Of a DNA stretch of 64,000 nt, positions 26,726 to 35,525 are shown one piece after another. Positions within the stretch are counted from its first letter, which is position 1. Each line of letters starts with the position of its first letter. The notes beneath the pieces were generated by a model. It was not told where the DNA came from. It searched no databases and worked only from the letters and a program-made list of their open reading frames with translations. Source of the stretch: Pseudomonas sp. Irchel 3H7 (lineage in GTDB: Bacteria > Pseudomonadota > Gammaproteobacteria > Pseudomonadales > Pseudomonadaceae); assembly GCF_900187605.1 (NCBI RefSeq), contig NZ_FYEA01000004.1:1-64000 (forward strand), written 5' to 3'. Made by a program: the position numbers and the translations under genes.

Positions 26726-27241
26726 TTAGTTGGAAAGGCCGCTGGCCAGCTCGCGAATGGCGACCAAAGCTTCCTCACCCGCGCTGCGCGCCAGATCCAT
26801 GTTGCCCTTGGCGGCCTGTGCGCGAATTTGCGCTTTGGCTTTCAGGCGCAGCGTACGCAGCGCCAGCAGATGGTCGGTCAGTTGATCGGCCTTGCTCAGA
26901 ATCTGCTCGGCGGCCTGTTTGGCCGTGCGCCCTTTGACAACCCACGCGGCGACTGACAGCGGCACTTCCTTTTTCGGGTAACCGGCGTCCTGATAAGCCT
27001 GCGCGTCAGCGGCGGCTTGGGCGTACTCCAAGGCTTTGAGGGGGTCGCCGGCCAGCGCGGTGCGGATGTTGTCGGCGGTGGCGTCGACTTTGGTACACAG
27101 ACGTTCAGTTTCCTGCTCGTTCAGCACAGCCTGCTTATCGCCGTTCACGACCCACTTCTCACCGTCCCAGTCATGGGCGGCAGAAGGTTGAGGAAGGCGC
27201 ATTTCGCCGTCGAACTGATGAAGTTCCTGAATCACGATCAT
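26726..27241 (-). CDS. Accessory protein of fibre cassette 1
   Basis: A 171-residue protein unlike the other chaperones. It starts MIVIQELHQFDGEMRLPQPS and is mostly helical, with alanine-rich stretches (ALEYAQAAADAQAYQDAGYP, AKQAAEQILSKADQL). It overlaps the cassette 1 fibre end by 4 nt. Position implies a role in fibre assembly; the family is not one I can name. Confidence 0.65.
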   Translation of the reverse strand: MIVIQELHQFDGEMRLPQPSAAHDWDGEKWVVNGDKQAVLNEQETERLCTKVDATADNIRTALAGDPLKALEYAQAAADAQAYQDAGYPKKEVPLSVAAWVVKGRTAKQAAEQILSKADQLTDHLLALRTLRLKAKAQIRAQAAKGNMDLARSAGEEALVAIRELASGLSN

Positions 27242-28395
27242 CGAATAAGCTCCCACGACAGTTGGACGTTCACGGCGTCTGCAAAGTTGATCGCAATCCC
27301 GACGCTGTAGTCGGTGACAGGGTGGCTCTTGATGCCCATGCTGAGTAACAGCTCATCACTGTCGGCGTTCGACTGACCAAGGTTGTGTTCTGCCTGATAG
27401 CACTGCCACAACGAGCGCAGATTGGCATGGTCGAAACTGGCGGCCAGCGTTGAAACCGTCACGTCGTTAACGATGTTGTTGGTAAACAACACACAAGGGG
27501 AAACCGTTGCCGGGTTCCAGCCCCCGGGGTTGTTGGAACTTCCCGCAATAATGGGCGAAAGGAAGCAATAGTTACCGCCCGCCCATCCCGTTGACGGAAA
27601 GGCGACCGACGTCACTGCCGTCGAGGACGGCGTTGGATTGCCGGCAACCAATCGGGCAGAACGTGCGTGCGGATCCAGCGGCAGGAAAATCGCGCCGGTC
27701 CCGTTGACGGTCTGGGTCCAGGTCAAGCGGGCACGGTTGTAAATCGTTCGCACCGTCGGCACCGAACCCGGTGCGCCGGTCACGACCCAGGCCAGACACA
27801 TGTCCAGTGCCGTTGACTGGAACCCACCACCGGCGGCACCGTTTACCGTTCCTTTCAACGACTCGGGCGTCACGTCATGAATGTTGCCACGCTGCACGTA
27901 GAACGTCAGCGCACCACCGGAAACTTGCGCGCGCAGAAAGTAATGGCTGCTGGGCAACAGATCCACGCTGCTCCAGGCCGATGTCACAAAAGTGCGCGAG
28001 CGGCCCAACTGGCCATTCACCACTTCCTGCCCCAGGCTGATAAACGTACCCGCCGCGATCGAAACCTTGCCACCGCTGGTAGCGGCAGCTGCCGGGCTGA
28101 CCGTTAGCCGGCCATCGGCAGTGGCTACCGTTGGTAGCGGCAACGCCACCAGTGGCAACGCCAGATCCTGATTCCAGCCCTTGGCCGTCACCGATTGAAT
28201 CGCCTGCAACAGCTGATCGTATTTCTTCTCGTCCGGCGTCAGCCCGGCCGCATTGATCACATTGAGAATTTCCTGCGTAACCCCGTTACCCCAATCCGCC
28301 GGAATCAGCGATCCCGGGGTTCCGGTCATCGGGTTCTCATCGACAAACTTCCCGTTCACCAAGCCGGCGCTGGGAACACTGTTCGGATAATCCAT
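27238..28395 (-). CDS. Tail fibre, cassette 1
   Basis: A 385-residue fibre, first in the array and closest to the Mu-like baseplate genes, so probably the ancestral fibre. It has the shared mount (1-66), a beta-rich shaft and a C-terminal tip that ends in SVGIAINFADAVNVQLSWEL. The tip has no resemblance to the other four cassettes that I can see. Confidence 0.85.
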   Translation of the reverse strand: MDYPNSVPSAGLVNGKFVDENPMTGTPGSLIPADWGNGVTQEILNVINAAGLTPDEKKYDQLLQAIQSVTAKGWNQDLALPLVALPLPTVATADGRLTVSPAAAATSGGKVSIAAGTFISLGQEVVNGQLGRSRTFVTSAWSSVDLLPSSHYFLRAQVSGGALTFYVQRGNIHDVTPESLKGTVNGAAGGGFQSTALDMCLAWVVTGAPGSVPTVRTIYNRARLTWTQTVNGTGAIFLPLDPHARSARLVAGNPTPSSTAVTSVAFPSTGWAGGNYCFLSPIIAGSSNNPGGWNPATVSPCVLFTNNIVNDVTVSTLAASFDHANLRSLWQCYQAEHNLGQSNADSDELLLSMGIKSHPVTDYSVGIAINFADAVNVQLSWELIR

Positions 28396-28408
28396 GGCTC
28401 ATGCCTCC

Positions 28409-29008
28409 CTAGTCATAATTGATGTGCACCTTGGTGTGCGCCGGGGCGCTGCGGTGGATCAGGCATTCCAGCGCCGAGCCCGGGTTGACGCCAAAACGCT
28501 CGCCCCAGTAGCTCGCGCCGTAACGCCGGCCGAGCAGCAAGCGGCCGCCGGTGTTGAGCGTCCACATGAACTGCGCTTCCCACGTGCCCCAATGCGCCGA
28601 GCCAAAACGCGAGCGGCCCATGCGTGGGGCTTCGAGTTCGGTGATGGTCGCGTTGGGGTAGCCCTGGCTTTTGGCGATGTCGAGGTAGTAACCGACAGCC
28701 TGGCTGCCGACCGCGAGCAAGCGCCGGCGTACGGCGAGGCGGCGGTCGTCGAACAGCGGCGTGGCGCCCAGGCACGGATCGGGCAGGTTCATCACCCGCT
28801 CCCAGTCCGGCACCAGTTCGCTGACGCCGGCCGGGTCCATCTCGTTGAGCAGGTCAGCGGCGCGGGCATCGAGGCGGGCCAGTTCGACGGCGACGCCTTG
28901 CAGCACTTCTTCGAGTTCCGGTACACGCTCCGGGTCCCACGCCGGGCCACTGGGCAGCAAGGCGCGCAGTTGCGCCTGATATTGCGCGGCGGTTCTTATG
29001 CCCCCCAT
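28409..29008 (-). CDS. Baseplate protein, Mu gp48-like (DUF2313/YmfQ)
   Basis: A 199-residue baseplate component of the Mu-like tailocin, recognised by YQAQLRALLPSGPAWD, the usual start of YmfQ/gp48 proteins, and a later LAVRRRLLAVGSQ. In Mu it links the baseplate wedge to the tail fibre. The first fibre gene follows 13 nt later. The end of the upstream gp47 gene overlaps its start. Confidence 0.8.
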   Translation of the reverse strand: MGGIRTAAQYQAQLRALLPSGPAWDPERVPELEEVLQGVAVELARLDARAADLLNEMDPAGVSELVPDWERVMNLPDPCLGATPLFDDRRLAVRRRLLAVGSQAVGYYLDIAKSQGYPNATITELEAPRMGRSRFGSAHWGTWEAQFMWTLNTGGRLLLGRRYGASYWGERFGVNPGSALECLIHRSAPAHTKVHINYD

Positions 29009-30042
29009 ACGCAACCTCCGAAGGTGAGCAGTTCGCTTTGCCCGGCAGGCACGTCAACGGCCGGCGCGGTCAGGGTGTGATCGTACTCACCACCGGCGCT
29101 GCTGATGGCTTCGCGGATATGGCTGATCAGCAGCGGCACACCCAGGTCGGCCTCGCGGTTGTGCAGGTCGCGCAACTGCGCTTCAACGGCGGCGCGCACA
29201 GCGGTGGTGTCCGGATTGACGCTCTTGAAGCGATACACCACCGGCACTTGAATCGGCCGCTGTACGTGCACTTCCGCAGTCACCGGACGCAGCGGTTCGA
29301 TGTACGCCTGAACCTCCGCCAATTGCTCATCGTTGGGCACCGGTTGCGGGTCTTCATCACGCATGATGAACACCGTCACCGTGCCTGGCCCGAGCAAGCC
29401 ACCACGACACCAGGCGCGCGTTACGCCCGGCACTTCCAGCGCCCAGGTCTCGTAATCACTGGCCGAGCCGCCATGGGGAATCACGCGGTAGGAACGAATC
29501 ACCCGCGAGCGCAGCGATTCCAGACTTTCCCGTGCCACGCCGCCGCTGAGCCCCGGCGCCAGCACGACAAAACTGGTGCCGACCACCCCGGCAATCGGCT
29601 GCACCGGTGTCAACGCCAGACCGGCGTCGGCATTGCCGAGGCTGCCGGCATCCAGCGCGGCGATGGTAGTGGTGTTGCTGCCATTGACCGTGGTGCGCGC
29701 GGCGGTGACTTTGTAGGTACGACCGTCGTTCGATTGCAGCAACGTGTCGACGTCCAGCACTGCACCGGCAGTGGCGGTAAAACTGACGCTGCCGCTGGCG
29801 ACTTGCGCGGGTTTGCGCGGTTGATTCAGACGCAGTGCGGCGATGCGCTCCAGGGTCGATTCATCGGCCTTGTCCGGCAGGATCTGCTCGGCAATCCAGT
29901 CGAGATAACCGTACAGACCATAAGCCGCGCCACCGAGGGTACGGGCCAGCACTTGCGCATCGGACTGGCGCAGCGAATCGCCGGCCAGGTCGCTTTGGGT
30001 GCGCTTGATCAGCACCGGCAGCGAAGGGGTTTCAAACGGCAT
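28996..30042 (-). CDS. Baseplate J-like wedge protein, Mu gp47-like
   Basis: A 348-residue baseplate wedge protein of the J/gp47 family: start MPFETPSLPVLIKRTQSDL, central GGSASDYETWALEVPGVTRAW motif and C-terminal REAISSAGGEYDHTL. It overlaps the preceding gp46-like gene by 11 nt and the following gp48-like gene by 13 nt, a tightly packed operon. Confidence 0.88.
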   Translation of the reverse strand: MPFETPSLPVLIKRTQSDLAGDSLRQSDAQVLARTLGGAAYGLYGYLDWIAEQILPDKADESTLERIAALRLNQPRKPAQVASGSVSFTATAGAVLDVDTLLQSNDGRTYKVTAARTTVNGSNTTTIAALDAGSLGNADAGLALTPVQPIAGVVGTSFVVLAPGLSGGVARESLESLRSRVIRSYRVIPHGGSASDYETWALEVPGVTRAWCRGGLLGPGTVTVFIMRDEDPQPVPNDEQLAEVQAYIEPLRPVTAEVHVQRPIQVPVVYRFKSVNPDTTAVRAAVEAQLRDLHNREADLGVPLLISHIREAISSAGGEYDHTLTAPAVDVPAGQSELLTFGGCVWGA

Positions 30043-30433
30043 AGATCACCTGCCAACTGTTATCGGGGTTGATGTCCAGACGTTCGCCGTCAGCCAGGGT
30101 CAGGACCGTGCGCAGGTTCAGGCGCTGGGCGTCGAGGCGTTCGCTGATGATGTCGATGGCGCTGCAGTGGCCGTCGTCGATCAGCCATTGCAAGGCTTCG
30201 CGGGCATAGAACTCGGCGTCCATCTGCGTTTGTCGGGTCAGCTTGACCCGGCGCAACAGCCACAGCCGCGAGCCGATGCGGTCGTCGGCAACGGTGGGAA
30301 ACGTGTCGCCCCACCAGCCGAAACGCTCTTCGTCGTCGAGGGCGTCGTCATCGGCGGCGCGGCGCCAGGTGAACAGGCTGATGAGCACGGCGCGGGTCAG
30401 CGCGGCGTGGAGGTTTGGGCTGATCAGCATCAC
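30032..30433 (-). CDS. Baseplate protein, Mu gp46-like
   Basis: A 133-residue GP46-family protein of Mu-like baseplates, recognised by RFGWWGD, RLWLLRR and the DINPDNSWQVIYAV ending. It is equivalent to gp25/W in the P2-like set. ATG-TGA overlap with the gp45-like gene shows translational coupling. Confidence 0.82.
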   Translation of the reverse strand: MMLISPNLHAALTRAVLISLFTWRRAADDDALDDEERFGWWGDTFPTVADDRIGSRLWLLRRVKLTRQTQMDAEFYAREALQWLIDDGHCSAIDIISERLDAQRLNLRTVLTLADGERLDINPDNSWQVIYAV

Positions 30434-30939
30434 TTGCCTCCTGCCGGCGCGCCGGTCTGGCCGTTGCCGGCCTGTACGCCGACATGCACGTGGTTGATCT
30501 GGCTGATGCCACCGGCGAGCTGATCGCCGCTGGAGACGATCTTGCCGGTCTGATTGATCACTGGCGTATCGAAGTTCACCGCGCTGCTGGCGCGGATGTT
30601 CAGCGTGGCGGTTTCGATATCGATGATCCGCCCGCGCTTGAAATGAATCTTGTCGCCCTCGTCGGTGTAGATCGCCACTTCACCAGCGGCCAGCGCTTGC
30701 AAGCGATAGCGGCGGTCGGCGATGACCAGGGCGATGGCATGGGATCGGTCACCGCCGATGAAGGTGACGACGCCCTCGGCGCCGGCCAGCGGATGGCTGG
30801 TGAAGCCGTAGGGTTCGAAATGTTCCATGTCGTCGTTCACTTCACCGGCGGTGAGGCGCATTTGCAGCGATTGCAGCTTGGATGCCGAATTGGCGAGCAC
30901 GACAGTGCCGCGCGCCAGCAGGCGTGTCAGTAGGCTCAT
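30430..30939 (-). CDS. Baseplate assembly protein V, Mu gp45-like
   Basis: A 169-residue spike/hub protein of the gpV/gp45 family. An OB-fold-like N-terminal half contains the GGDRSHAIALVIADRRYR motif, and a short beta-helix-like tail follows. The His-containing INHVHVGV near the end fits a metal-binding spike tip. The upstream gap to gpP holds a REP pair. Confidence 0.82.
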   Translation of the reverse strand: MSLLTRLLARGTVVLANSASKLQSLQMRLTAGEVNDDMEHFEPYGFTSHPLAGAEGVVTFIGGDRSHAIALVIADRRYRLQALAAGEVAIYTDEGDKIHFKRGRIIDIETATLNIRASSAVNFDTPVINQTGKIVSSGDQLAGGISQINHVHVGVQAGNGQTGAPAGGK

Positions 30940-30969
30940 GCTTGGTTCCTGTAAGAAACGGGCCGAGGT

Positions 30970-31048
30970 CAAAAGATCGCAGCCTTCGGCAGCTCCTACA
31001 TAAGATCGGCGTACACCTGTAGGAGCTGCCGAAGGCTGCGATCTTTTC
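30970..31048. repeat. REP-like inverted pair inside the Mu-like tailocin
   Basis: aaaagatcgcagccttcggc and its complement in inverted orientation, 20 nt apart, a variant of the 11199 element. It sits in the only wide gap between baseplate genes. Confidence 0.85.
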
Positions 31049-31053
31049 CGGGC

Positions 31054-32100
31054 CTATGAGGTTGTTTTAGGAGGGCTGGGATTGGCATCGAAGGTGTGCG
31101 GCGGGGCCATTTGCAGGGTGGTCACCGAGCCTTGCGCCGACAGCGAATAAGTGACCTTGGAAATCAGCATGTCGCCATCAAACCCAAGCACCGGATCCGT
31201 GACTTTGACCAGCGTGTTGTGCCGCCAAAGATCACCGTTGGCCTGGCGCCAGCCCTGCACCTGATACGTGGTGGTCTGCGCCCGCCCCATACGGGTGGCG
31301 CTTTCCCACTGGGCGCGTTGCTGGGCCAGTTCGAACGTCAGCGCGGTGCCCTCGTTGATGATCGTGGTGCGTCGACGTTTGAAGCTCAGATCGGTCGCGC
31401 TGGATTCAACCTCGCTGACTGCCGCCCCGCTCTTCTTGTCCGAACCTTTTTGCTGGCCGATCACCCGGTATTCGGAGAACACCTGGCTGTAATCCATCGA
31501 CGCGCTGGCGGACAAAATATTCTTGCCCAGCTCCAGCGCATCACTGGCCCGCCCACCGCTGCCCGGCTTGGCCAGCACCAGCCGGCCCTGCTCGTCATCG
31601 GTGGAAAATACCCGCAGCAGCGAGAGCAAACGGTCGATCGACTGAAACACCGTTTCACCCGGCACGATCGTGTGTTTGGTCAGCCGCGCGGTCTCGGGAA
31701 TTTCATTGACCACCATCAGCCCGTACTCCATCGCCAGCGCCTGAACGATGCTCAGCAGCGGTTGTTCCTGCCACTGGTTCGGCGTGTTCCTGGCGGCGCA
31801 ATCGACCAAATCCTGGGTCTTGGAACTGCCCTCGATGGTCAGGCTGATCTGGCGTCCGTCATAGCGGATCGGCGCCTTGAAAACATAGCCGGTGAGCACC
31901 AGGTCCTGGCCGATTTTCACTTCGCAGGGGTCACCCGGCTTGATCCGCTGGTCCACCGTCTGCCCCGGCCACTGCCAGGTGATGTCAAGTTTGAAAGTGC
32001 GGAACTGGCGCTCCAGATCAGCGGTGATTTCCACGCTTTTCCAGCCGCCGTATTCCATGTTGTTGACGGTCAACGTGACGCGGTTATCCATCTCGCTCAT
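31054..32100 (-). CDS. Baseplate hub protein, Mu gpP-like
   Basis: A 348-residue tail/baseplate hub protein of the Mu gpP type: VTLTVNNMEYGGWKSVEI at the start, EIGQ-like VKIGQDLVLTGYV and a VIGQQKGSDKK insertion. It is the counterpart of gpD in the P2-like set. It starts 3 nt after the gpN-like gene stop. Confidence 0.82.
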   Translation of the reverse strand: MSEMDNRVTLTVNNMEYGGWKSVEITADLERQFRTFKLDITWQWPGQTVDQRIKPGDPCEVKIGQDLVLTGYVFKAPIRYDGRQISLTIEGSSKTQDLVDCAARNTPNQWQEQPLLSIVQALAMEYGLMVVNEIPETARLTKHTIVPGETVFQSIDRLLSLLRVFSTDDEQGRLVLAKPGSGGRASDALELGKNILSASASMDYSQVFSEYRVIGQQKGSDKKSGAAVSEVESSATDLSFKRRRTTIINEGTALTFELAQQRAQWESATRMGRAQTTTYQVQGWRQANGDLWRHNTLVKVTDPVLGFDGDMLISKVTYSLSAQGSVTTLQMAPPHTFDANPSPPKTTS

Positions 32101-32103
32101 GGC

Positions 32104-33339
32104 TCACTCCCTGGACACTTTCACGTCGTTGGGTGAAAAGCCCGGATGGTTCATCGCGTTGCTCTGAGTCACTTGAGTCACTCGTGTGGCATCGGCAAAT
32201 TGCTTGTAGGCCACAACCAGCGCCGGCAGGCTTTCCTGGAACGATTTAGTGACCTGTCGCACACCGGATGACGCCACTGCCTTGAGATGCGCCAGCAGCG
32301 CTTCCTTGACATCGTTGATTGCCTGGTGGTGCTTGGGATCGGCCTTGTCCAGCATTGGATCAATGGCCACCCCGACCGCCTTCTGCAGCGCTTTCATTTC
32401 GTCGGTCACCGGTACTTCCTGACGGGTCACCGGTTGATCCGCCTGATGTGCCACCGAAGGTGTCGACGACAGTTTCACCGCGGGGGTCGCCACTGGCATC
32501 GACGCCACCCACTGCGCCACTTTGACCAGCATCGTGTCCTGCACCAGATCGGCCATGGCCTGCGCCGCGGCGTTGGTGTCCTTGCCGGTGGTGATCTTCG
32601 GTGCATCCGCCTTGCGGATGGCTTCGAGTTGTTGGGAGACGTCGGCAATCACGCCACGGTAGCCCTCCTTCGCGAATGCCTTGAGCTCTTTGATATCGCC
32701 GAGCAAACCTTTGAACTCAGCCGCCACTTCCTTGGGCAACTCTTTCACTGCCTTGACCAGTTCGGTGATCTGCCGGTACTGCTCGATCAGCGGCTTGAGC
32801 TGTTCTTTGATCACCTCATAAACCCCGGTGAGGCTGTTGCGCAGATTGGCGATGCCGATCCGCGCAGCCTTGATCAACGTCATCGCCTGCTCGAAGCGTG
32901 CCACCGCCGAACCCAACAGCGTGTCAGCCTTGGCCAGCAACACTTTCTGTGTGCTGACGGTAGCGGTCGGAAACGGCAACGGTTGGTCTGGATAGAACTT
33001 CAGGGTAAAGGTCACCAACCCGCCGTCCTGGCGGGTGTGGGTCATGTCGCATTCGCCGACCTTGACTTGCAGGCGTCCGAGCCACGGATGCACCAGTTCA
33101 CCACTGCCCGCCTCCAATGCCTTGAGCAGCTTGTCACGCTGCTCCAGGCAATCGGCGCCGATGATGAATGCAGTGACGTCGTGGGTCTTGGCCTGCTGAC
33201 CGAGATCTTCGAAAAACGGCAGGTCACGCTGCGGATATTCATGCAACTGACCTTTGCGACCGACCGGGGTTTTCGCCTGATCGATCCAGAAGCCGACACC
33301 ACGAAAGGATGCCGGCAACAAGCGGTCACGCCAGTTCAT
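32104..33339 (-). CDS. Tail protein, Mu gpN-like (DNA circularisation N-terminal domain)
   Basis: A 411-residue protein with the DNA_circ_N domain at the start (MNWRDRLLPASFRGVGFWID) typical of Mu gpN-type tail proteins. The middle (about 130-330) is helical. The ATG at 33339 overlaps the end of the tape-measure gene by 14 nt. The role in DNA circularisation is not relevant to a tailocin; here it is presumably structural, between tube tip and baseplate. Confidence 0.82.
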   Translation of the reverse strand: MNWRDRLLPASFRGVGFWIDQAKTPVGRKGQLHEYPQRDLPFFEDLGQQAKTHDVTAFIIGADCLEQRDKLLKALEAGSGELVHPWLGRLQVKVGECDMTHTRQDGGLVTFTLKFYPDQPLPFPTATVSTQKVLLAKADTLLGSAVARFEQAMTLIKAARIGIANLRNSLTGVYEVIKEQLKPLIEQYRQITELVKAVKELPKEVAAEFKGLLGDIKELKAFAKEGYRGVIADVSQQLEAIRKADAPKITTGKDTNAAAQAMADLVQDTMLVKVAQWVASMPVATPAVKLSSTPSVAHQADQPVTRQEVPVTDEMKALQKAVGVAIDPMLDKADPKHHQAINDVKEALLAHLKAVASSGVRQVTKSFQESLPALVVAYKQFADATRVTQVTQSNAMNHPGFSPNDVKVSRE

Positions 33340-35098
33340 TGGAACCTCCCATCGACAGCGAGCGATAGCCGATGCGCGAAGACAGCGCCAGGCCCGGTTG
33401 ATTGGTTTGCGGTTGATCGGTGCGCAGCCCGGCCGGCGCATTTTCGAAGCGCACGGTCAGGCCGCCTTCGAGTTGCGTACGGTTGTTGGCCGCGCTTTGC
33501 TGGATCAGGGCGCCAGAACTTTGCGGTAACGAACCACCCTGCAGCGCACCGTTGGCCGATGTTTGAGGACTTGCCCCGAAGAACGCCGGCGCCAGCTCTC
33601 CTTTGCCTTCGGCATTGGTCTGGCGTTGCGCTTCGGTGAACGTTTCAACCTTGCCGGTAACCTTGGCGATCAGTCCGGCAAAGCCGCCGTCGAACAGCTC
33701 CTTGATCGGCGCGATCACGGTTTGCAGCTTTTGCCACAACTCGCCGAACCACTCGGTGATCGGCCCCCAGTTCTTGATGATCTGCCCCAACGGGGTCCAT
33801 TCGAACATGGTGTGCAAAAACTCCAGCACCGGCGCGGCCAACGCTTGCACCACGCCCCACAGCGCGGAAAACACTTCGCTGATCGGTTGCCAGTACATGG
33901 CGATCTGTTCCAACGGCGACCATTCGAACAAGCTCTGGAAAAAACTTTTGATCTGCTGCGCCGACGTTTGCAACGCGGTCCAGATCGGTTCGAAGAAGGT
34001 CACGATGGCGCCCCAGTTGTTGACAATCATCCCCAGCGGGGAATAGTCGAACAACGTGCCGAAGAAATCCTTGATGGCTTGTGCCGCCGGTTGCAGCGCC
34101 GTCCATATCGAGGCAAAGAACCCGGTGATCGCCCCCCAGTTGTTGATGATCATCCCCAACGGTGTCCAGTCGAACAGACCTTTAAGAAACGCCATCACCG
34201 GCACACTCAAGGCCTTGAGCAATTCCCAGATCGCCGAAAACAGCCCGGTCAGCGGCGCCCAGTTTTCCAGGATCATGCCGGCGGGCGTCCACGAGAACAC
34301 CGATTTGAAGAAGTCGATCACCGGGGCGGTGACGGTTTTTACCTTGTCCCAGATGCCCGAGAAGAACCCCGCGACCGGTAACCACAGCGCCGCCAGTGCA
34401 TCCAGCGGTCGCCAATCGAGGATCGAGCGCAACGTCGCCATCGCACTCGCACCGATGTTTTTCACGCCCTCCCACATGCCTTTGAAGAAAGCACTGATCG
34501 GCGTCCAGTTGGCATAAATCAGACTGGCCGCCACCGCGATGCCCATGGCGATCAGCATGATCGGGTTGGTCTTGAGCACCATGCTCATCACGTCCATCAC
34601 TTGGGTCATGCCGGTGACGGCGGTTTGCATCGCCGAGAAGGCAATCGCCCCCGCCGCTAGGCCTTCGACCAGTTTCGGGTTGTCGGCGAGCAGACTGCTG
34701 ACCTGGGTCAACATCGGTTCCAGCCCGACCACCAACGCCCCCACCGCCGGCACCAGTGCGGCATCGACGGCTGCGGAAACCTTTTCCATCGACGCACTGA
34801 ACACGTTCATGTTTTGCGCAGCGACTTTCGGTGTGGCGGGCAAGTCGACGGTTTTTGCCGTGTCGCTGACTTCAGTCAATTTGCCCTGAAACGCTACGGC
34901 CGATTTGATCCCGTCCACAAACGGCGTGATCACGCTGCCGCCCTTGAACAGACCACTGATGTCCAGTTTGCCGAGGCCGGCCTGTTCGAGGTTGTTCTTG
35001 AAGCTCTCGACCTTGACTCGCAAAGCGCCGAGTTTGGGCGACAGTTCATCGATGCCGGTAAGCAACACCGACGCTTTAGCTTTGGTTTCTTCTGCCAT
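33326..35098 (-). CDS. Tape-measure protein of the Mu-like tailocin
   Basis: A 590-residue tape measure that sets tail length. N-terminal helices (1-80), a hydrophobic region (about 140-200) and then six tandem repeats of exactly 41 residues (about 225-470) are visible. Each repeat follows a W-x-P...NW...FF..IW plan, for example LFDWTPLGMIINNWGAITGF. The ATG overlaps the stop of the frameshifted gp41 extension (TGATG). Confidence 0.88.
   Translation of the reverse strand: MAEETKAKASVLLTGIDELSPKLGALRVKVESFKNNLEQAGLGKLDISGLFKGGSVITPFVDGIKSAVAFQGKLTEVSDTAKTVDLPATPKVAAQNMNVFSASMEKVSAAVDAALVPAVGALVVGLEPMLTQVSSLLADNPKLVEGLAAGAIAFSAMQTAVTGMTQVMDVMSMVLKTNPIMLIAMGIAVAASLIYANWTPISAFFKGMWEGVKNIGASAMATLRSILDWRPLDALAALWLPVAGFFSGIWDKVKTVTAPVIDFFKSVFSWTPAGMILENWAPLTGLFSAIWELLKALSVPVMAFLKGLFDWTPLGMIINNWGAITGFFASIWTALQPAAQAIKDFFGTLFDYSPLGMIVNNWGAIVTFFEPIWTALQTSAQQIKSFFQSLFEWSPLEQIAMYWQPISEVFSALWGVVQALAAPVLEFLHTMFEWTPLGQIIKNWGPITEWFGELWQKLQTVIAPIKELFDGGFAGLIAKVTGKVETFTEAQRQTNAEGKGELAPAFFGASPQTSANGALQGGSLPQSSGALIQQSAANNRTQLEGGLTVRFENAPAGLRTDQPQTNQPGLALSSRIGYRSLSMGGSNELA
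33689..34426 (-). repeat. Six tandem 123-nt coding repeats in the tape measure
   Basis: Six consecutive 41-codon units encode variants of (L/V)F(D/S/E)W(T/S)P followed by (N/L)W and FF..(I/L)W. They keep length exactly but differ at many positions. A partial unit (YANWTPISAFFKGMW) precedes them. Confidence 0.85.
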
Positions 35099-35525
35099 CA
35101 CTGCACCTGCTGCATCGCATTGATCCGTTGCGCGTGCTCCAGCGATTCGCGGAGCACATCCAGTGGCCTGGCCATCATCTGTTCGGGGTCAACCTTCCAG
35201 AACCAGGCCAGGTCATAGGCGACGGCGATCAGGTCGGTGATGGCGCCGACGCCGCACTCATGAAAAAACTCGCAACGGCCCAGCTCAGCGCATTGAGGTC
35301 AGCCAGATCGAGCTGGTTGACCGACGACGGCGGAATGCCGGCGCACACGGCGATGTATTTGGCCGCCACGTCCATGTCGAGGCTGACTTCTTCGCTCTTG
35401 TCGATCTTGTACGGCAGCGCCTTGATCGCTCGCACTTCCTGCACCGTCGGACGGCGCAGGACGAGTTCGGTCAGGGGCTCGCCGTGAGCTTCGATCGCAA
35501 CCTGAAGCTTCACGGCGCCGCTCAT
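35098..35525 (-). CDS. Predicted -1 frameshift product of the Mu-like tail assembly chaperone gene (gp41-gp42-type)
   Basis: Reading starts as the 98-residue chaperone. At T TTT TTC (35262-35268) a -1 slip would join it to a second frame that runs on as HECGVGAITDLIAVAYDLAW and ends 57 residues past the slip (AMQQVQ), stopping in TGATG at the tape-measure start. Such two-part chaperones made by a -1 slip lie just before the tape-measure gene in most long-tailed phages. The extension has no start codon of its own in a good context. Confidence 0.7.
35229..35525 (-). CDS. Tail assembly chaperone, Mu gp41-like
   Basis: A 98-residue tail assembly protein (ELVLRRPTVQEVRAIKALPY, later VAAKYIAVCAGIPPSSVNQLD), the short form of the frameshift pair. 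It overlaps the tube gene by 4 nt and lies between tube and tape measure, the normal place. These chaperones coat the tape measure during tail assembly and are not part of the finished tail. Confidence 0.82.
   Translation of the reverse strand: MSGAVKLQVAIEAHGEPLTELVLRRPTVQEVRAIKALPYKIDKSEEVSLDMDVAAKYIAVCAGIPPSSVNQLDLADLNALSWAVASFFMSAASAPSPT
35262..35268 (-). other. Slippery heptamer T TTT TTC for -1 frameshifting
   Basis: In-frame X-XXY-YYZ heptamer in the 3' part of the gp41-like gene, placed so that a -1 shift enters a long open frame that ends at the tape-measure start. Confidence 0.7.

Noticed and set aside
20866..28395. Invertible (phase-variable) fibre locus
   Set aside because: All cassettes lie in the same direction, there is no Gin/Cin/Hin-type recombinase gene and I see no inverted crossover sites flanking the tips.
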